A stretch of DNA of 64,000 nucleotides, from contig JAJBSV010000009.1 of NCBI GenBank assembly GCA_020861185.1, positions 170,072 to 234,071 of the forward strand, read 5' to 3'. Under the pieces are notes generated by a model that saw only the letters and a list, made by a program, of their open reading frames with translations, was not told the origin of the DNA and made no database searches. The position numbers and the translations under genes are program-made. Of the stretch, positions 43,738 through 54,098 are shown piece by piece. The DNA is from Ruminococcus sp. GTDB taxonomy: Bacteria > Bacillota > Clostridia > Oscillospirales > Ruminococcaceae. The first letter of the stretch is position 1. Every line of letters begins with the position of its first letter.

Positions 43738-44299
43738 ACTCTGCGGTGTAATGATTGCCGATTACGGTTATCAGCAGTTCGGCGAGGTCTTCGCTGTAGG
43801 ATTCGTGCTGTAGAGTGTAGCCAGAGTCATCGAGGAGTCCAAGAAGCGACTCGTCCGACGGGTCTGCAACTATTTCTTCTATCGAGCCGGCAACCGACTG
43901 CCAACTCTCCTCCAAGTCCTCATAATCCCAGTCGTAACCGTCCCACTCTGCAAGAAGCTCCTCAAGCGTTTCTTCTGTGAGCAAGTCGCTATGCTCTTCT
44001 GCCCAGTCAAGAAGGCTTGCGGCGGCGGAAACCGACCGAAGCGAGCTTCCCGCAGACCCGGGACCAACACCGAAGCAGGCGTCCATCAGGTCACAGAACT
44101 CCCGGATTTCGGAATCTGAGAACGTAGTATCAGATTCGGTTTCTTCTTCCGTTTCTTCTTCTGAAACAGGCTCCTTGGCTTCAGTTTCGTGTGAATCGCT
44201 GTAGCCGGTTTCAACGAAGTCGCTTACGTTAACTCCCGCACAGCCGGCAAGGCTTAAAAGAATTGCGAGGCAGGTTAATATCAGTAGAATTCTTTTCAT
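43736..44299 (-). CDS. Uncharacterised acidic lipoprotein
   Basis: A 187-residue lipoprotein. The signal peptide ends in lipobox S-L-A-G-C with Cys20. A Glu/Ser/Thr-rich, very acidic linker (about 32-60) precedes an all-helical acidic domain with two cysteines (C-D-L-M-D-A-C-F). No enzyme motif is visible. It is monocistronic between a terminator and a palindromic repeat. Presumably it is anchored to the outer face of the membrane. Function unknown. Confidence 0.75.
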   Translation of the reverse strand: MKRILLILTCLAILLSLAGCAGVNVSDFVETGYSDSHETEAKEPVSEEETEEETESDTTFSDSEIREFCDLMDACFGVGPGSAGSSLRSVSAAASLLDWAEEHSDLLTEETLEELLAEWDGYDWDYEDLEESWQSVAGSIEEIVADPSDESLLGLLDDSGYTLQHESYSEDLAELLITVIGNHYTAE

Positions 44300-44322
44300 A
44301 AAAAAACGCTCCTTTCTTTTCT

Positions 44323-44394
44323 GTAGGGGCGGATATCATCCGCCCGTTTTTGGGTCGAATCGAGGTAATTCGGGCGGATAATATCCGCCCCTAC
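44323..44394. repeat. Palindromic intergenic repeat, GTAGGGGC family, copy 2
   Basis: A 72-bp near-perfect inverted repeat: GTAGGGGCGGATAT ... ATATCCGCCCCTAC outside, ATCCGCCCG / CGGGCGGAT inside. Related to 13860-13971. Confidence 0.75.
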
Positions 44395-44446
44395 ACTGCT
44401 CCTACTTATAATACAGATTATGTGCCCGAATTATTGCATTCTCTCT

Positions 44447-44482
44447 AAAAAGTCCCGCAAAAATTTTCTTGCGGGACTTTTT
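44447..44482 (-). terminator. Terminator of the atp operon
   Basis: A 14-bp stem AAAAAGTCCCGCAA / TTGCGGGACTTTTT with an 8-nt loop, directly at the atpC 3' end. Confidence 0.9.
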
Positions 44483-46299
<1,817 letters not shown>

Positions 46300-46339
46300 T
46301 TACTCCAAATTCTACGCAAGAATTCTCCTTGCGGTGATA

Positions 46340-47185
46340 TCAGGACGTTGATCCCGCTACTATTTCAATAATCTCGTTGGTGATTGCAGTCTGTCTTATC
46401 TGGTTGTACTTGAGGCTCAAATCGTCTATCATTTCCTCGGCGTTTTGTGTGGCGGAATCCATTGCGGTTCTTCGTGCCGCTTGCTCTGCCGCTCTGCTCT
46501 CGCAGAGGCAACCATAGAGGACTCCCCCAAGATACTCGGGGATGATAGCATCAAAAGCCTCGGCACTGCTCGGTTCATAGAGTATATCCGACTGGGTGGT
46601 CTTGCCCTTCTCGTAGCCCTTAAGGGGCAGAAGAGGAAGCACCGTCGGAGTTTGCGACAGGACGGAAACAAAGTTCGTATATCCGACACAGATTTCGTCA
46701 TACTCGCCGTTACGGAATCCCTTGCAGAGAGTCTTCGCAATCGAGAAGCAGTCGCCCACTCCGACGCCCTCGGCAAGAGTATAGTTCTCGGTGAGGATGT
46801 TGGCACCCCGAAGCTTGAAGTACTCGACCGCCTTGTTGCCAATCGGGAGAACTATTGCGTTCTTCGCCTCGATTTCGGCTTGGCACATCTTAAGGATATT
46901 GTGATTATATCCTCCCGCGAGTCCTCGGTCGCCGGCAATGACGACATAGACCGACTTCTTTACGTCTCGCTTCTTGAGATATGGTGAAGACAAATCGCTT
47001 TCGGATGCGGCGATGTTACTAATCGTCGAGAAGAGAATCTCAAAGTATGGGCGGGAATTCAGAACCTGAGCCTGTGCGTGGTTGAGCTTTGACGCCGCAA
47101 CCATCTCCATCGCCTTGGTTATCTGCTCCGTCTTTTTTAGGCTGTTGATTCGGGTTTTTATGCCCTTTGCCGTTGCTGATGACAT
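46340..47185 (-). CDS. atpG: ATP synthase gamma subunit
   Basis: A 281-residue rotor shaft subunit. The N-terminal helix has K-T-R-I-N-S-L-K-K-T-E-Q-I-T-K-A-M-E-M-V-A-A-S-K. The Rossmann-like middle begins I-A-G-D-R-G-L-A-G-G-Y-N. The C-terminal helix has M-D-S-A-T-Q-N-A-E-E-M-I-D-D-L and N-Q-I-R-Q-T-A-I-T-N-E-I-I-E-I-V. Placed between atpA and atpD as usual. Confidence 0.97.
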   Translation of the reverse strand: MSSATAKGIKTRINSLKKTEQITKAMEMVAASKLNHAQAQVLNSRPYFEILFSTISNIAASESDLSSPYLKKRDVKKSVYVVIAGDRGLAGGYNHNILKMCQAEIEAKNAIVLPIGNKAVEYFKLRGANILTENYTLAEGVGVGDCFSIAKTLCKGFRNGEYDEICVGYTNFVSVLSQTPTVLPLLPLKGYEKGKTTQSDILYEPSSAEAFDAIIPEYLGGVLYGCLCESRAAEQAARRTAMDSATQNAEEMIDDLSLKYNQIRQTAITNEIIEIVAGSTS

Positions 47186-47196
47186 TAAGAGTCTCC

Positions 47197-48708
47197 TTAT
47201 TCAGCAGAATATCTCACTGCAATCTCTTCAAGTGCTGTCTTTAGCTCGCTCTCGGTTTCCGGCTCAAGCTTGCCGGTGCTTCTGATTGCTTCAAGAACAC
47301 CGTTATGATGATTCAGCATATGCTCCTGCAAATCTGCCTCATAGTCGGGAATCTTCCCGACGGGAACGTTCTTCAGGTAGCCGTTGGTGGTGGCATAGAA
47401 GATGCAGACCTGCTGAGCTACGTCGATAGGCGAGTTGTTCTTCTGCTTTAAGACTGCGACGATTCTCTCGCCCAGATCGAGCTGAGCCTTCGTGTCGGCA
47501 TCAAGGTCCGAGCTGAACTGCGCGAAGCTCTGAAGCTCACGATACTGAGAATAAATCAGTTTCAGCGATCCCGAAACCTTCTTCATCGCCTTGATCTGTG
47601 CGTTACCGCCGACACGGGATACCGAAATGCCCGGGTTGATAGCCGGCATTACGCCTGCGTTGAAGAGCTCCAATTCGAGATAAATCTGACCATCGGTGAT
47701 TGAAATTACATTTGTCGGGATATATGCGGAAACGTCTCCCGCCTGTGTTTCGATTATCGGAAGAGCTGTCATGCTTCCTCCGCCTTTTTCCTTTGAAAGG
47801 TGCGCCGCTCTCTCAAGAAGTCTTGAGTGGAGATAGAAAACATCACCGGGGTATGCTTCACGTCCCGGCGGACGGCGGATGAGAAGCGATATCGTTCTGT
47901 AGGCAACTGCGTGCTTACTAAGGTCGTCATATACGACAAGAACATCCTTGCCGTTATACATGAAGTATTCGCCCATGGCACAGCCGCTATAAGGCGCGAT
48001 ATACTGCATTGTCGGGAGCTCACTTGCGGTTGCCGAAACAACTATTGTATAATCCATGGCTCCGCCGTCGGTGAGGTTTTTAACAACCTGCGCAACGGTT
48101 GAACGCTTGAGTCCGATTGCGACATAAACGCAGATAACGCCCTTGCCCTTCTGATTGAGGATGGTGTCGGTCGCTATTGTGGTCTTACCTGTCTGGCGGT
48201 CGCCGATGATGAGCTCACGCTGTCCACGTCCGATAGGAATCATCGAGTCGATGGCTTTTATACCCGTCTGCAAAGGCACCGTTACCGGCTCACGGTCGAT
48301 AATGCCCGGTGCGGGAGATTCGATGGGTCGTGTTTCGGTAGTCTCAATCGGTCCCTTGCCGTCAATCGGCTGTCCGAGGGCGTTTACGACTCTTCCGATA
48401 AGAGCTTCGCCGACGGGAACGGAGACGACATTGCCGGTAATCTTTACCGAGTCGCCCTCTTTTATTCCCTGGTCGTTATCCATTATAACGATTGAGACGG
48501 TGTCCTCTTCGAGGTTCTGCGCCATTCCGTGAGCGCCGTTCTCAAACTCGACAAGCTCGCCGTACATAACGCCGTCGAGACCCGTTGCCTTGGCTATGCC
48601 GTCACCAACCGAAACCACGGTTCCGACATTAACCTGCTCAAGCTTCGTTTCGTAGTTCTTGATACGGTCGCTGATTATTTTTACAATTTCATCAGATTTT
48701 ATATCCAT
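47197..48708 (-). CDS. atpA: ATP synthase alpha subunit
   Basis: A 503-residue non-catalytic nucleotide-binding F1 subunit. Walker A is [13 protein letters not shown], with the arginine-finger segment [10 protein letters not shown] downstream. Full length, 11 bp before atpG. Confidence 0.98.
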   Translation of the reverse strand: MDIKSDEIVKIISDRIKNYETKLEQVNVGTVVSVGDGIAKATGLDGVMYGELVEFENGAHGMAQNLEEDTVSIVIMDNDQGIKEGDSVKITGNVVSVPVGEALIGRVVNALGQPIDGKGPIETTETRPIESPAPGIIDREPVTVPLQTGIKAIDSMIPIGRGQRELIIGDRQTGKTTIATDTILNQKGKGVICVYVAIGLKRSTVAQVVKNLTDGGAMDYTIVVSATASELPTMQYIAPYSGCAMGEYFMYNGKDVLVVYDDLSKHAVAYRTISLLIRRPPGREAYPGDVFYLHSRLLERAAHLSKEKGGGSMTALPIIETQAGDVSAYIPTNVISITDGQIYLELELFNAGVMPAINPGISVSRVGGNAQIKAMKKVSGSLKLIYSQYRELQSFAQFSSDLDADTKAQLDLGERIVAVLKQKNNSPIDVAQQVCIFYATTNGYLKNVPVGKIPDYEADLQEHMLNHHNGVLEAIRSTGKLEPETESELKTALEEIAVRYSAE

Positions 48709-48726
48709 TGGCTTCTTCCTTTTAAA

Positions 48727-49275
48727 TCATGTCGTCCCCGAAGCTTCAAGCTTCAGGAGCTCCGAGACCTCTTTAAGACGGTGTGAAACGGTGCCGTCAA
48801 TCTGCTTCGAGTCGTAGCTGAGTTTAACTCCGCCGAGGCAGGACGGGTCGACCTTGTTCGTGAGAATTATCTTCTTGCCGCTAAGCGACGCTATCTTCTC
48901 CGTGAGCTTCTTCGATTGCGAATCACTCAGGGGCACAGCGGTTACAGCAGTAACCGGCATGATGCCATTGTCGAAATAGTATCTCTCGCGATAAGCCTTG
49001 ACGCAGTCACCGTAGTGAGTAGCGATTGACTTCTCCGCCAAAAGCTTCATGAAGTTCAGAACGTAGGGGTGAACCTTGCCGCCGAGGCAATCGTCAACAA
49101 GCTTGAGCCTTTCCTCCTTCGCGACATTCGCCGCAGAAAGAAGTTTTAAGTACTGGGGCTCTTTTGTAAACACATCTTCAAGCTCGGTAAGCTCGTTATA
49201 AATCCGCTCCGTAAGATTCTCGCTCATCGCCGCCGAATAGAGAGCCGAGCCGTAGTCACCTGCAAGCCCGCTCAT
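48727..49275 (-). CDS. atpH: ATP synthase delta subunit
   Basis: A 182-residue peripheral stalk subunit linking F1 alpha to subunit b. Typical features are the N-terminal Y-G-S-A-L-Y-S-A-A, an all-helical N-domain and the C-terminal D-P-S-C-L-G-G-V-K-L-S-Y segment (family D-x-x-L-I-G-G). The start overlaps the atpF stop by ATGA. Confidence 0.94.
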   Translation of the reverse strand: MSGLAGDYGSALYSAAMSENLTERIYNELTELEDVFTKEPQYLKLLSAANVAKEERLKLVDDCLGGKVHPYVLNFMKLLAEKSIATHYGDCVKAYRERYYFDNGIMPVTAVTAVPLSDSQSKKLTEKIASLSGKKIILTNKVDPSCLGGVKLSYDSKQIDGTVSHRLKEVSELLKLEASGTT

Positions 49276-49778
49276 GACAAATCACCAAGGTCGTCGATAA
49301 AGCTGTCGACAAGGCGGCTCTGGTCAGCCGAAGTGAGTTCCCTTTCGACAACTCTGCCCGCAATACTCACTGCGATTACGGAGATGTTGTCCTTGACCTC
49401 GCCCATAGCCTTCTTCTTTTCGAGGGCGATGTCCTCCTGAGCCTTCTCAAGGATTGCGCTCGCCTCTTTGTTAGCCTTCGAGACGATTTCTTCCTCTCTG
49501 CTCTGGGCTCTGGTTACGGCGTCGGAAATAATCTTGTCGCCGGTTTCACGGGCTTCTTCGAGCTTCTTCTGATACTCGTCGCGCATCTCGTTTGCCTCAG
49601 CCTTGGCTGTGTCGGCACTGTTGTAGAGGTCATCTATTTCCTTCTGTCTGTCGTCGATAATCTTCATTACCGGCTTGAACAGAAATTTCTTCAGGACAAA
49701 GAACAAAAGAAGAGTGTTGGCGAGCGTGAACAAGGCAGTCCACACGTTGACGCCCAGAATCTCCTCGTACATTGTCAA
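49272..49778 (-). CDS. atpF: ATP synthase b subunit
   Basis: A 168-residue peripheral stalk subunit. One N-terminal membrane helix (about 10-30, W-T-A-L-F-T-L-A-N-T-L-L-L-F-F-V-L) is followed by a long charged coiled coil with K-F-L-F-K-P-V-M-K-I-I-D-D-R. It holds the stator in place. Confidence 0.95.
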   Translation of the reverse strand: MTMYEEILGVNVWTALFTLANTLLLFFVLKKFLFKPVMKIIDDRQKEIDDLYNSADTAKAEANEMRDEYQKKLEEARETGDKIISDAVTRAQSREEEIVSKANKEASAILEKAQEDIALEKKKAMGEVKDNISVIAVSIAGRVVERELTSADQSRLVDSFIDDLGDLS

Positions 49779-49813
49779 TTCCTCCCTTCGGAAATACCGG
49801 TACCTGTCTTACT

Positions 49814-50074
<261 letters not shown>

Positions 50075-50110
50075 TTAAATATTTTTTGTCAGAGTGAAGT
50101 TCTGACGTGT

Positions 50111-51019
50111 TTACTTAGTTTCGACTGCCGTCTCGGGAGGCGGGCAAGCCTGTCCAATATATATCATGCTAAGCAGGCTGAATACGAACGCCTGAACAAA
50201 GCCTGAAAACAAATCAAAGTACACCGATAACAGTGCGGGTATGCCTAAAGACAATATCGGGATTCCCGATAATAATCCGAGAGCTTCGAGAATTCCGCAA
50301 GCTCCGAATGCTATGAAGATTCCAAGAAGAATCCCCTTGAAAACGCCGATTTTCTTCTTTTTGAGCTTCTGATAAATCAAGATTCCCGCACCCAACAAGA
50401 CAATCACAATCGGGATTATGACGGTTCCGGAAACGAGGTTCAGAAGCATAGAAGAAAGAAGACTCAGTGCGGTGTAGACAATAGCCGTGATGATGCCGCC
50501 GCCGAAAACGTTGCCGAAGTGACGGAACGCCATCGAAATCGGCTGTGCAATCTCGGAGATGATGTTCATCGGGGTCATAATGAAGACCGGTTCGGTGAAG
50601 CCCTTGAGCCACTTGAGAACGCCCATATGCCTGATATTGTTATACCAGATTATCGCCGTCGTCATCAGTGCCCACGTCAGAACAACGCTCAAATCCGCAG
50701 TTGATGAACGGAAAAAGCCAAACATGCCGATAAGCGAACCGCAGATTGACGAGAGGAATATCGTCCCTATGTAGGGAGTCCAATGGGCGTTGTGCTCGCC
50801 CATTGAGGATGTGACGAGGTTACGGAGCATCTCGACACCCTTCTCAACAAGAACCTGCAGCTTTCCGGGATGGGTTTTAAGATTCCTTCCAAGCAGAACC
50901 CCGGCAACACACAAAAATATCGTCACAAGAAGAAGTGACAGAGTTGTCTGCGTCACATTGATTCCGCCGAAAATCGGAATCGTGAAGTATATATACGCGC
51001 CGTTTATTTCTATGTCCAT
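50111..51019 (-). CDS. atpB: ATP synthase a subunit
   Basis: A 302-residue polytopic stator subunit forming the ion half-channels. Near the C-terminus is the key helix A-F-V-F-S-L-L-S-M-I-Y-I-G. The essential-arginine helix contains I-S-M-A-F-R-H-F-G-N-V-F-G-G. An extra hydrophilic stretch with K-L-K-K-K-K (about 215) is longer than in many relatives. It starts inside the stop of the upstream AtpI-like gene (TGATG). Confidence 0.93.
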   Translation of the reverse strand: MDIEINGAYIYFTIPIFGGINVTQTTLSLLLVTIFLCVAGVLLGRNLKTHPGKLQVLVEKGVEMLRNLVTSSMGEHNAHWTPYIGTIFLSSICGSLIGMFGFFRSSTADLSVVLTWALMTTAIIWYNNIRHMGVLKWLKGFTEPVFIMTPMNIISEIAQPISMAFRHFGNVFGGGIITAIVYTALSLLSSMLLNLVSGTVIIPIVIVLLGAGILIYQKLKKKKIGVFKGILLGIFIAFGACGILEALGLLSGIPILSLGIPALLSVYFDLFSGFVQAFVFSLLSMIYIGQACPPPETAVETK

Positions 51020-51477
51020 CAGGTTTCACCTTCTTCTTTGGGCTCTTCTTCCGAAGGCGTTTCCGCAGTCGCAGTGACCGCAGGCGTTTCCTTCTTGCGG
51101 AAGAATTCCCAGACCGTTATCGTCGGTCTTACAAACACTATCGGGAGGACAAGCGCAAAGACATTGCAAAGCCCGCTCGCGGCTCCCGCTACCCATACTA
51201 TGAATATAACTGCGTACCGAAGAACCATCGAGAAGGTCATCAGGCTTTTGCCGCCCTTGACGTCCTGAGCGACAGCTCTGTCGGATGCCACGCAGACCGA
51301 GATTGCCATGAACAGGAAATTGAGAATCGCTAAGATTCCGCCAAGAATCCCGCCGAAAACCACGGTGCTGTCGAAAAGCCCGAGCAAGGCGAAGATTCCG
51401 AACATTGCGGCGATGCAGATTACCTGCCCTATTGTTATAATCAAGGTTTCGTGCAAAACTTCCTTACGGGAATCCAT
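51019..51477 (-). CDS. AtpI-like assembly/accessory membrane protein of the ATP synthase
   Basis: A 152-residue protein with four membrane helices (about 10-35, 38-60, 80-100, 102-122) and an acidic, Pro/Glu/Thr-rich tail. It lies between the AtpZ-like gene and atpB, the place of atpI. AtpI assists c-ring assembly in Na+ F-ATPases. Assignment rests on topology and position, as atpI sequences are poorly conserved. Confidence 0.78.
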   Translation of the reverse strand: MDSRKEVLHETLIITIGQVICIAAMFGIFALLGLFDSTVVFGGILGGILAILNFLFMAISVCVASDRAVAQDVKGGKSLMTFSMVLRYAVIFIVWVAGAASGLCNVFALVLPIVFVRPTITVWEFFRKKETPAVTATAETPSEEEPKEEGET

Positions 51478-51489
51478 TTCTTCTCCTAT

Positions 51490-51753
51490 TTAATCGTGAT
51501 TATTGAAGCCGGTTACGGGAGGCTTCCCACCCTTGTCGTCATCCCGGCTTGAGATGTTCTCCATCGTTTTGAGAGTGGAACGAAAGCCGCTGATTGCAAG
51601 AATGCCACCTAAGATAGCGCCCACGAAAATCACCCAGATGCCGAGCGAGAACTTGTTCTTGAGCCATGCCGCAAGGATTATGCAACCGGCAAGCGGAACG
51701 GCAACCGAAAGCCCGAGCTGCCCTATCATAACAAGAAGGCTCACGTCTTTCAT
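51490..51753 (-). CDS. AtpZ/AtpI-like small membrane protein, first gene of the atp operon
   Basis: An 87-residue protein with two membrane helices. L-G-L-S-V-A-V-P-L-A-G-C-I and V-I-F-V-G-A-I-L-G-G-I-L-A-I-S-G-F are followed by a charged tail. It resembles the AtpZ family (putative Mg2+/Ca2+ helpers) that opens many Firmicute atp operons. ATG 51753 was chosen over TTG 51762, which abuts the GCGAGGA ribosome site. Confidence 0.75.
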   Translation of the reverse strand: MKDVSLLVMIGQLGLSVAVPLAGCIILAAWLKNKFSLGIWVIFVGAILGGILAISGFRSTLKTMENISSRDDDKGGKPPVTGFNNHD

Positions 51754-51796
51754 TGGCTTCAATCCTCGCTTCCGCAGTTTAGCTTATACAAATTTA

Positions 51797-51825
51797 ATTC
51801 TACCATGATTATAGCAGAATGTCAA
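51797..51825 (-). promoter_or_regulatory. Promoter of the atp operon
   Basis: Minus strand TTGACA (51825-51820), 17-bp spacer, TAGAAT (51802-51797). A TATAAT also lies inside the spacer. Confidence 0.75.
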
Positions 51826-51885
51826 ATGAAATTCTACCGCAAAGATTTTAAAATGTCCCACAAAAAAGTGCGAAATATGAGAATA

Positions 51886-53241
51886 TTATCTCTCAGCAAT
51901 ATCCTGATAAACCTTTGGCTTGCCGACCGCCTTGTAGGCAGGACGGATGATTCTGCCGCCGGTGACCTTCTCCTCGAATCTGTGTGCGGACCAGCCCGCC
52001 ATTCTTGCGGTTGCGAAGAGTGCTGTTGCCAATTCTTCGGGGATGCCGAGCATACGATAGCAAAGTCCCGAGTACATATCGACGTTGGCACAGAGAGCCT
52101 TTTCGAGACCGGTTTCGCGGTGGAAGACCTCGGGCGCAAGTCTTTCGATGGAATTCAGGAGCGAGAACTGGGATTCATACTCTGTGCCCTTCGCCATCTG
52201 GAGTGCGGTTTTCTTGAGAATTACGGCTCTCGGGTCGGAAAGAGTATAGACAGCGTGACCCATGCCATAGATAAGACCGGTTCTGTCGGAGGCTTCCTTG
52301 CGGACAATCTTTGTCAGCATATCCGCAACCTCGCCGTCGTCATCCCAGTTCTTGACATTCGCCTCGATATAGTCAAGCTGCTCTAAAACCTTGAGATTGG
52401 CGCCGCCGTGGCGGGGACCCTTGAGGGAGCCTACAGCCGCCGCATATGCGGAATATGGGTCGGTGCCGGAAGAGGTCAGGACTCTGCACGCAAACGTGGA
52501 GTTATTACCGCCGCCGTGCTCGGCATGCAGAAGAAGAATCAAATCAAGAAGCTTTGCCTCGTCGTATGTATACCCTCTGTCAGGTCTCAGAAGGGAGAGA
52601 ATTGTCTCGGCGGTGCGCTCCTCGGGGCGAACCTGGTGCATATACATGCTGCCGCCGTCGAATGCTCTGCACTTGACATGATAGGCAGACGTCATGATGA
52701 CAGGCATCTTCGCAAGGATTGAAAGAGCGCAATAGAGCTCATCCTCGGGAGCCTTTGCCTCGGGGTCTTCCTCATAGGAATAGAGTGCCAAAATAGAATG
52801 GGAAATCTTGTTCATGATGTTCTTCGAGGGAGCCTTGAGAATCATGTCCTCAAAGAAGCCGGACGGGAGCTCACGGTTTTCCGAAAGAAGCCTCTCGAAG
52901 CCCGCCAATTCATCCATCGACGGGAGCTTGCCCATTATAAGAAGGTAGGCAACCTCCTCATAGCCGAAGCGGTCGGCGCCCTGAATACCGGCGACGATAT
53001 CCTTGACGTTATAGCCGCGATAGTAGAGCTCGCCCTCGATGTTCTGCTTTTCGCCTTCGTTCATGACGTAGCCGTGAACATTACATATATTTGTAAGTCC
53101 CGCCAGAACACCGGTGCCGTCGGCGTTACGGAGTCCCCTCTTTACGTCGTAGCGGTTATAATACTTCGGGTCAATCCGGTTATTCTCCAAAAATGTCTGT
53201 CTGAACCGATCCCTTGTTGTGTCATCAATTTTTAATCTCAT
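51886..53241 (-). CDS. gltA: Citrate synthase
   Basis: A 451-residue citrate synthase that condenses acetyl-CoA and oxaloacetate. Catalytic segments are H-A-E-H-G-G-G-N-N-S (first His), G-P-R-H-G-G-A-N (second His) and the later G-M-G-H-A-V-Y-T-L-S-D-P-R-A. The start is ATG 53241 behind AGAGGAG; the frame to 53277 is rejected. It stands alone. A 15-bp perfect palindrome overlaps its -10 box. With acn and icd it forms the oxidative half of the TCA cycle. Confidence 0.95.
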   Translation of the reverse strand: MRLKIDDTTRDRFRQTFLENNRIDPKYYNRYDVKRGLRNADGTGVLAGLTNICNVHGYVMNEGEKQNIEGELYYRGYNVKDIVAGIQGADRFGYEEVAYLLIMGKLPSMDELAGFERLLSENRELPSGFFEDMILKAPSKNIMNKISHSILALYSYEEDPEAKAPEDELYCALSILAKMPVIMTSAYHVKCRAFDGGSMYMHQVRPEERTAETILSLLRPDRGYTYDEAKLLDLILLLHAEHGGGNNSTFACRVLTSSGTDPYSAYAAAVGSLKGPRHGGANLKVLEQLDYIEANVKNWDDDGEVADMLTKIVRKEASDRTGLIYGMGHAVYTLSDPRAVILKKTALQMAKGTEYESQFSLLNSIERLAPEVFHRETGLEKALCANVDMYSGLCYRMLGIPEELATALFATARMAGWSAHRFEEKVTGGRIIRPAYKAVGKPKVYQDIAER

Positions 53242-53288
53242 GATAATCTCCTCTATTCTGAAAGTTGTCCTGCCCACTAAATTCTATT

Positions 53289-53303
53289 ATTACACAGTGT
53301 AAT
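53289..53303 (-). promoter_or_regulatory. Operator-like perfect palindrome ATTACAC-A-GTGTAAT at the gltA promoter
   Basis: A 15-bp perfect inverted repeat overlapping the last bases of the -10 box. TTACACAGTGTAA also fits the T-N11-A pattern of LysR-type regulators. Confidence 0.65.
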
Positions 53304-53330
53304 TTTAGCACATGAAATATTGAAAGTCAA
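53302..53330 (-). promoter_or_regulatory. Promoter of gltA
   Basis: Minus strand TTGACT (53330-53325), 17-bp spacer, TAAAAT (53307-53302). Confidence 0.75.
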
Positions 53331-53505
53331 CCAAAATGAAGCTTTTGAAAGCCCGAAATTTCATTTTTCGCCCTTTTGCACTGAACATCGAAGATTTTGA
53401 GAAGAAAAATTGAAGCTCTCGACGAAGAAAAAATGCAGTTTCGAGACAAAGCCAGAGTGTGGTGACGGGAATTTTGCAAGAAAAAGAAAAAATCGCTTTT
53501 AGATA

Positions 53506-53534
53506 TTGACAAACCCGCTCGCTTTTGATATAAT
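53506..53534 (+). promoter_or_regulatory. Promoter of tRNA-Lys
   Basis: TTGACA (53506-53511), 17-bp spacer, TATAAT (53529-53534), 15 bp upstream of the mature 5' end. Confidence 0.85.
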
Positions 53535-53549
53535 AACGTAGTTGTGAAT

Positions 53550-53625
53550 GAGCCATTAGCTCAGCTGGCAGAGCATTTCACTTTTAATGAAAGGGTCTGG
53601 AGTTCGATTCTCCAATGGCTCACCA
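53550..53625 (+). tRNA. tRNA-Lys (anticodon TTT)
   Basis: A 76-nt cloverleaf including an encoded CCA. Acceptor GAGCCAT pairs with ATGGCTC; anticodon loop CTTTTAA gives UUU; the T arm is GGAGTTCGATTCTCC. It has its own promoter and terminator. Confidence 0.95.
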
Positions 53626-53632
53626 CAAATGT

Positions 53633-53666
53633 AAGAAGTATCCAGTTATGGGTACTTCTTTTTTTT
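53633..53666 (+). terminator. Terminator of tRNA-Lys
   Basis: AAGAAGTATCC / GGGTACTTCTT stem, 6-nt loop, then eight T. Confidence 0.88.
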
Positions 53667-53676
53667 GATATAAAAA

Positions 53677-53701
53677 GCCGCAAGACTCAACGTCTCACGG
53701 C
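53677..53701 (-). terminator. Terminator of the minus-strand tRNA-like RNA
   Basis: Minus strand 10-bp stem (53701-53692 with 53686-53677, two G-U), 5-nt loop, then TTTTTA. Confidence 0.8.
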
Positions 53702-53705
53702 AAAG

Positions 53706-53770
53706 CAAGCGTCCGGATTTGAACCGGATTCTCCACCTCAAGCGGCATCATCCACCTAGACCACGACTTG
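53706..53770 (-). ncRNA. tRNA-like RNA with irregular acceptor and anticodon arms
   Basis: On the minus strand a normal T arm (TCCGG, TTCAAAT, CCGGA) and a D arm of the TGGTCTAGG type are clear. The acceptor pairs as CAAG-T-CG with CG-CTTG (bulged T, six pairs). The anticodon arm reads CCGC-TTGAG-GTGG with a 5-nt loop, or a weak 7-nt loop that would expose TGA. No CCA follows. Despite this the unit has a TTGAAA-17-TATAAT promoter and a strong terminator, so it is probably transcribed. It may be a decayed tRNA or a stable tRNA-mimic. Confidence 0.55.
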
Positions 53771-53778
53771 TTGTATCC

Positions 53779-53807
53779 ATTATATCAGCTTTCTGCGATT
53801 GTTTCAA
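53779..53807 (-). promoter_or_regulatory. Promoter of the tRNA-like RNA
   Basis: Minus strand TTGAAA (53807-53802), 17-bp spacer, TATAAT (53784-53779). Confidence 0.72.
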
Positions 53808-53825
53808 GTGCATTGTAAAAAAATC

Positions 53826-53940
53826 GGTGAGCTTACCCTCCGCCAAAATGGGCGGGGGGGAAGCTCACCCCAAGCAGTGAGCGTGCCCTCCATCTAAATA
53901 AGCGGAGGGGCTCACCCCATAGCACCGTCTCAAGGGTGCA
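53826..53940. repeat. Cluster of three palindromes upstream of the XRE genes
   Basis: GGTGAGCTT..CCTCCGCC pairs with GGCGGGGGGGAAGCTCACC (53826-53869). A second GTGAGC..CCCTCC / GGAGGGGCTCAC unit follows (53877-53915), then GCACC / GGTGC (53922-53940). No T run follows any of them. The rest of the gap to 54099 is AT-rich with a TATAAT at 54069 but no gene. Confidence 0.65.
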
Positions 53941-54098
53941 TATATAGTATATTATATTCGAATGCAGTTGTCAAGAAAAAATTTGTATCAGGGAACTATT
54001 TTGATATGGAAAGCAGGGTTATTAAAAAAGTCTGATTTGGGGTATTGTTTTTGAGGCTATCATAGTGGTATAATAGTAAAAAGGTGTGTGAAACTGCA

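Noticed and set aside
53706..53770. Ordinary functional tRNA (Ser, TGA anticodon)
   Set aside because: A serine tRNA needs a long variable arm, which is absent; the anticodon stem has mismatches and no CCA is encoded, unlike the two neighbouring tRNAs.
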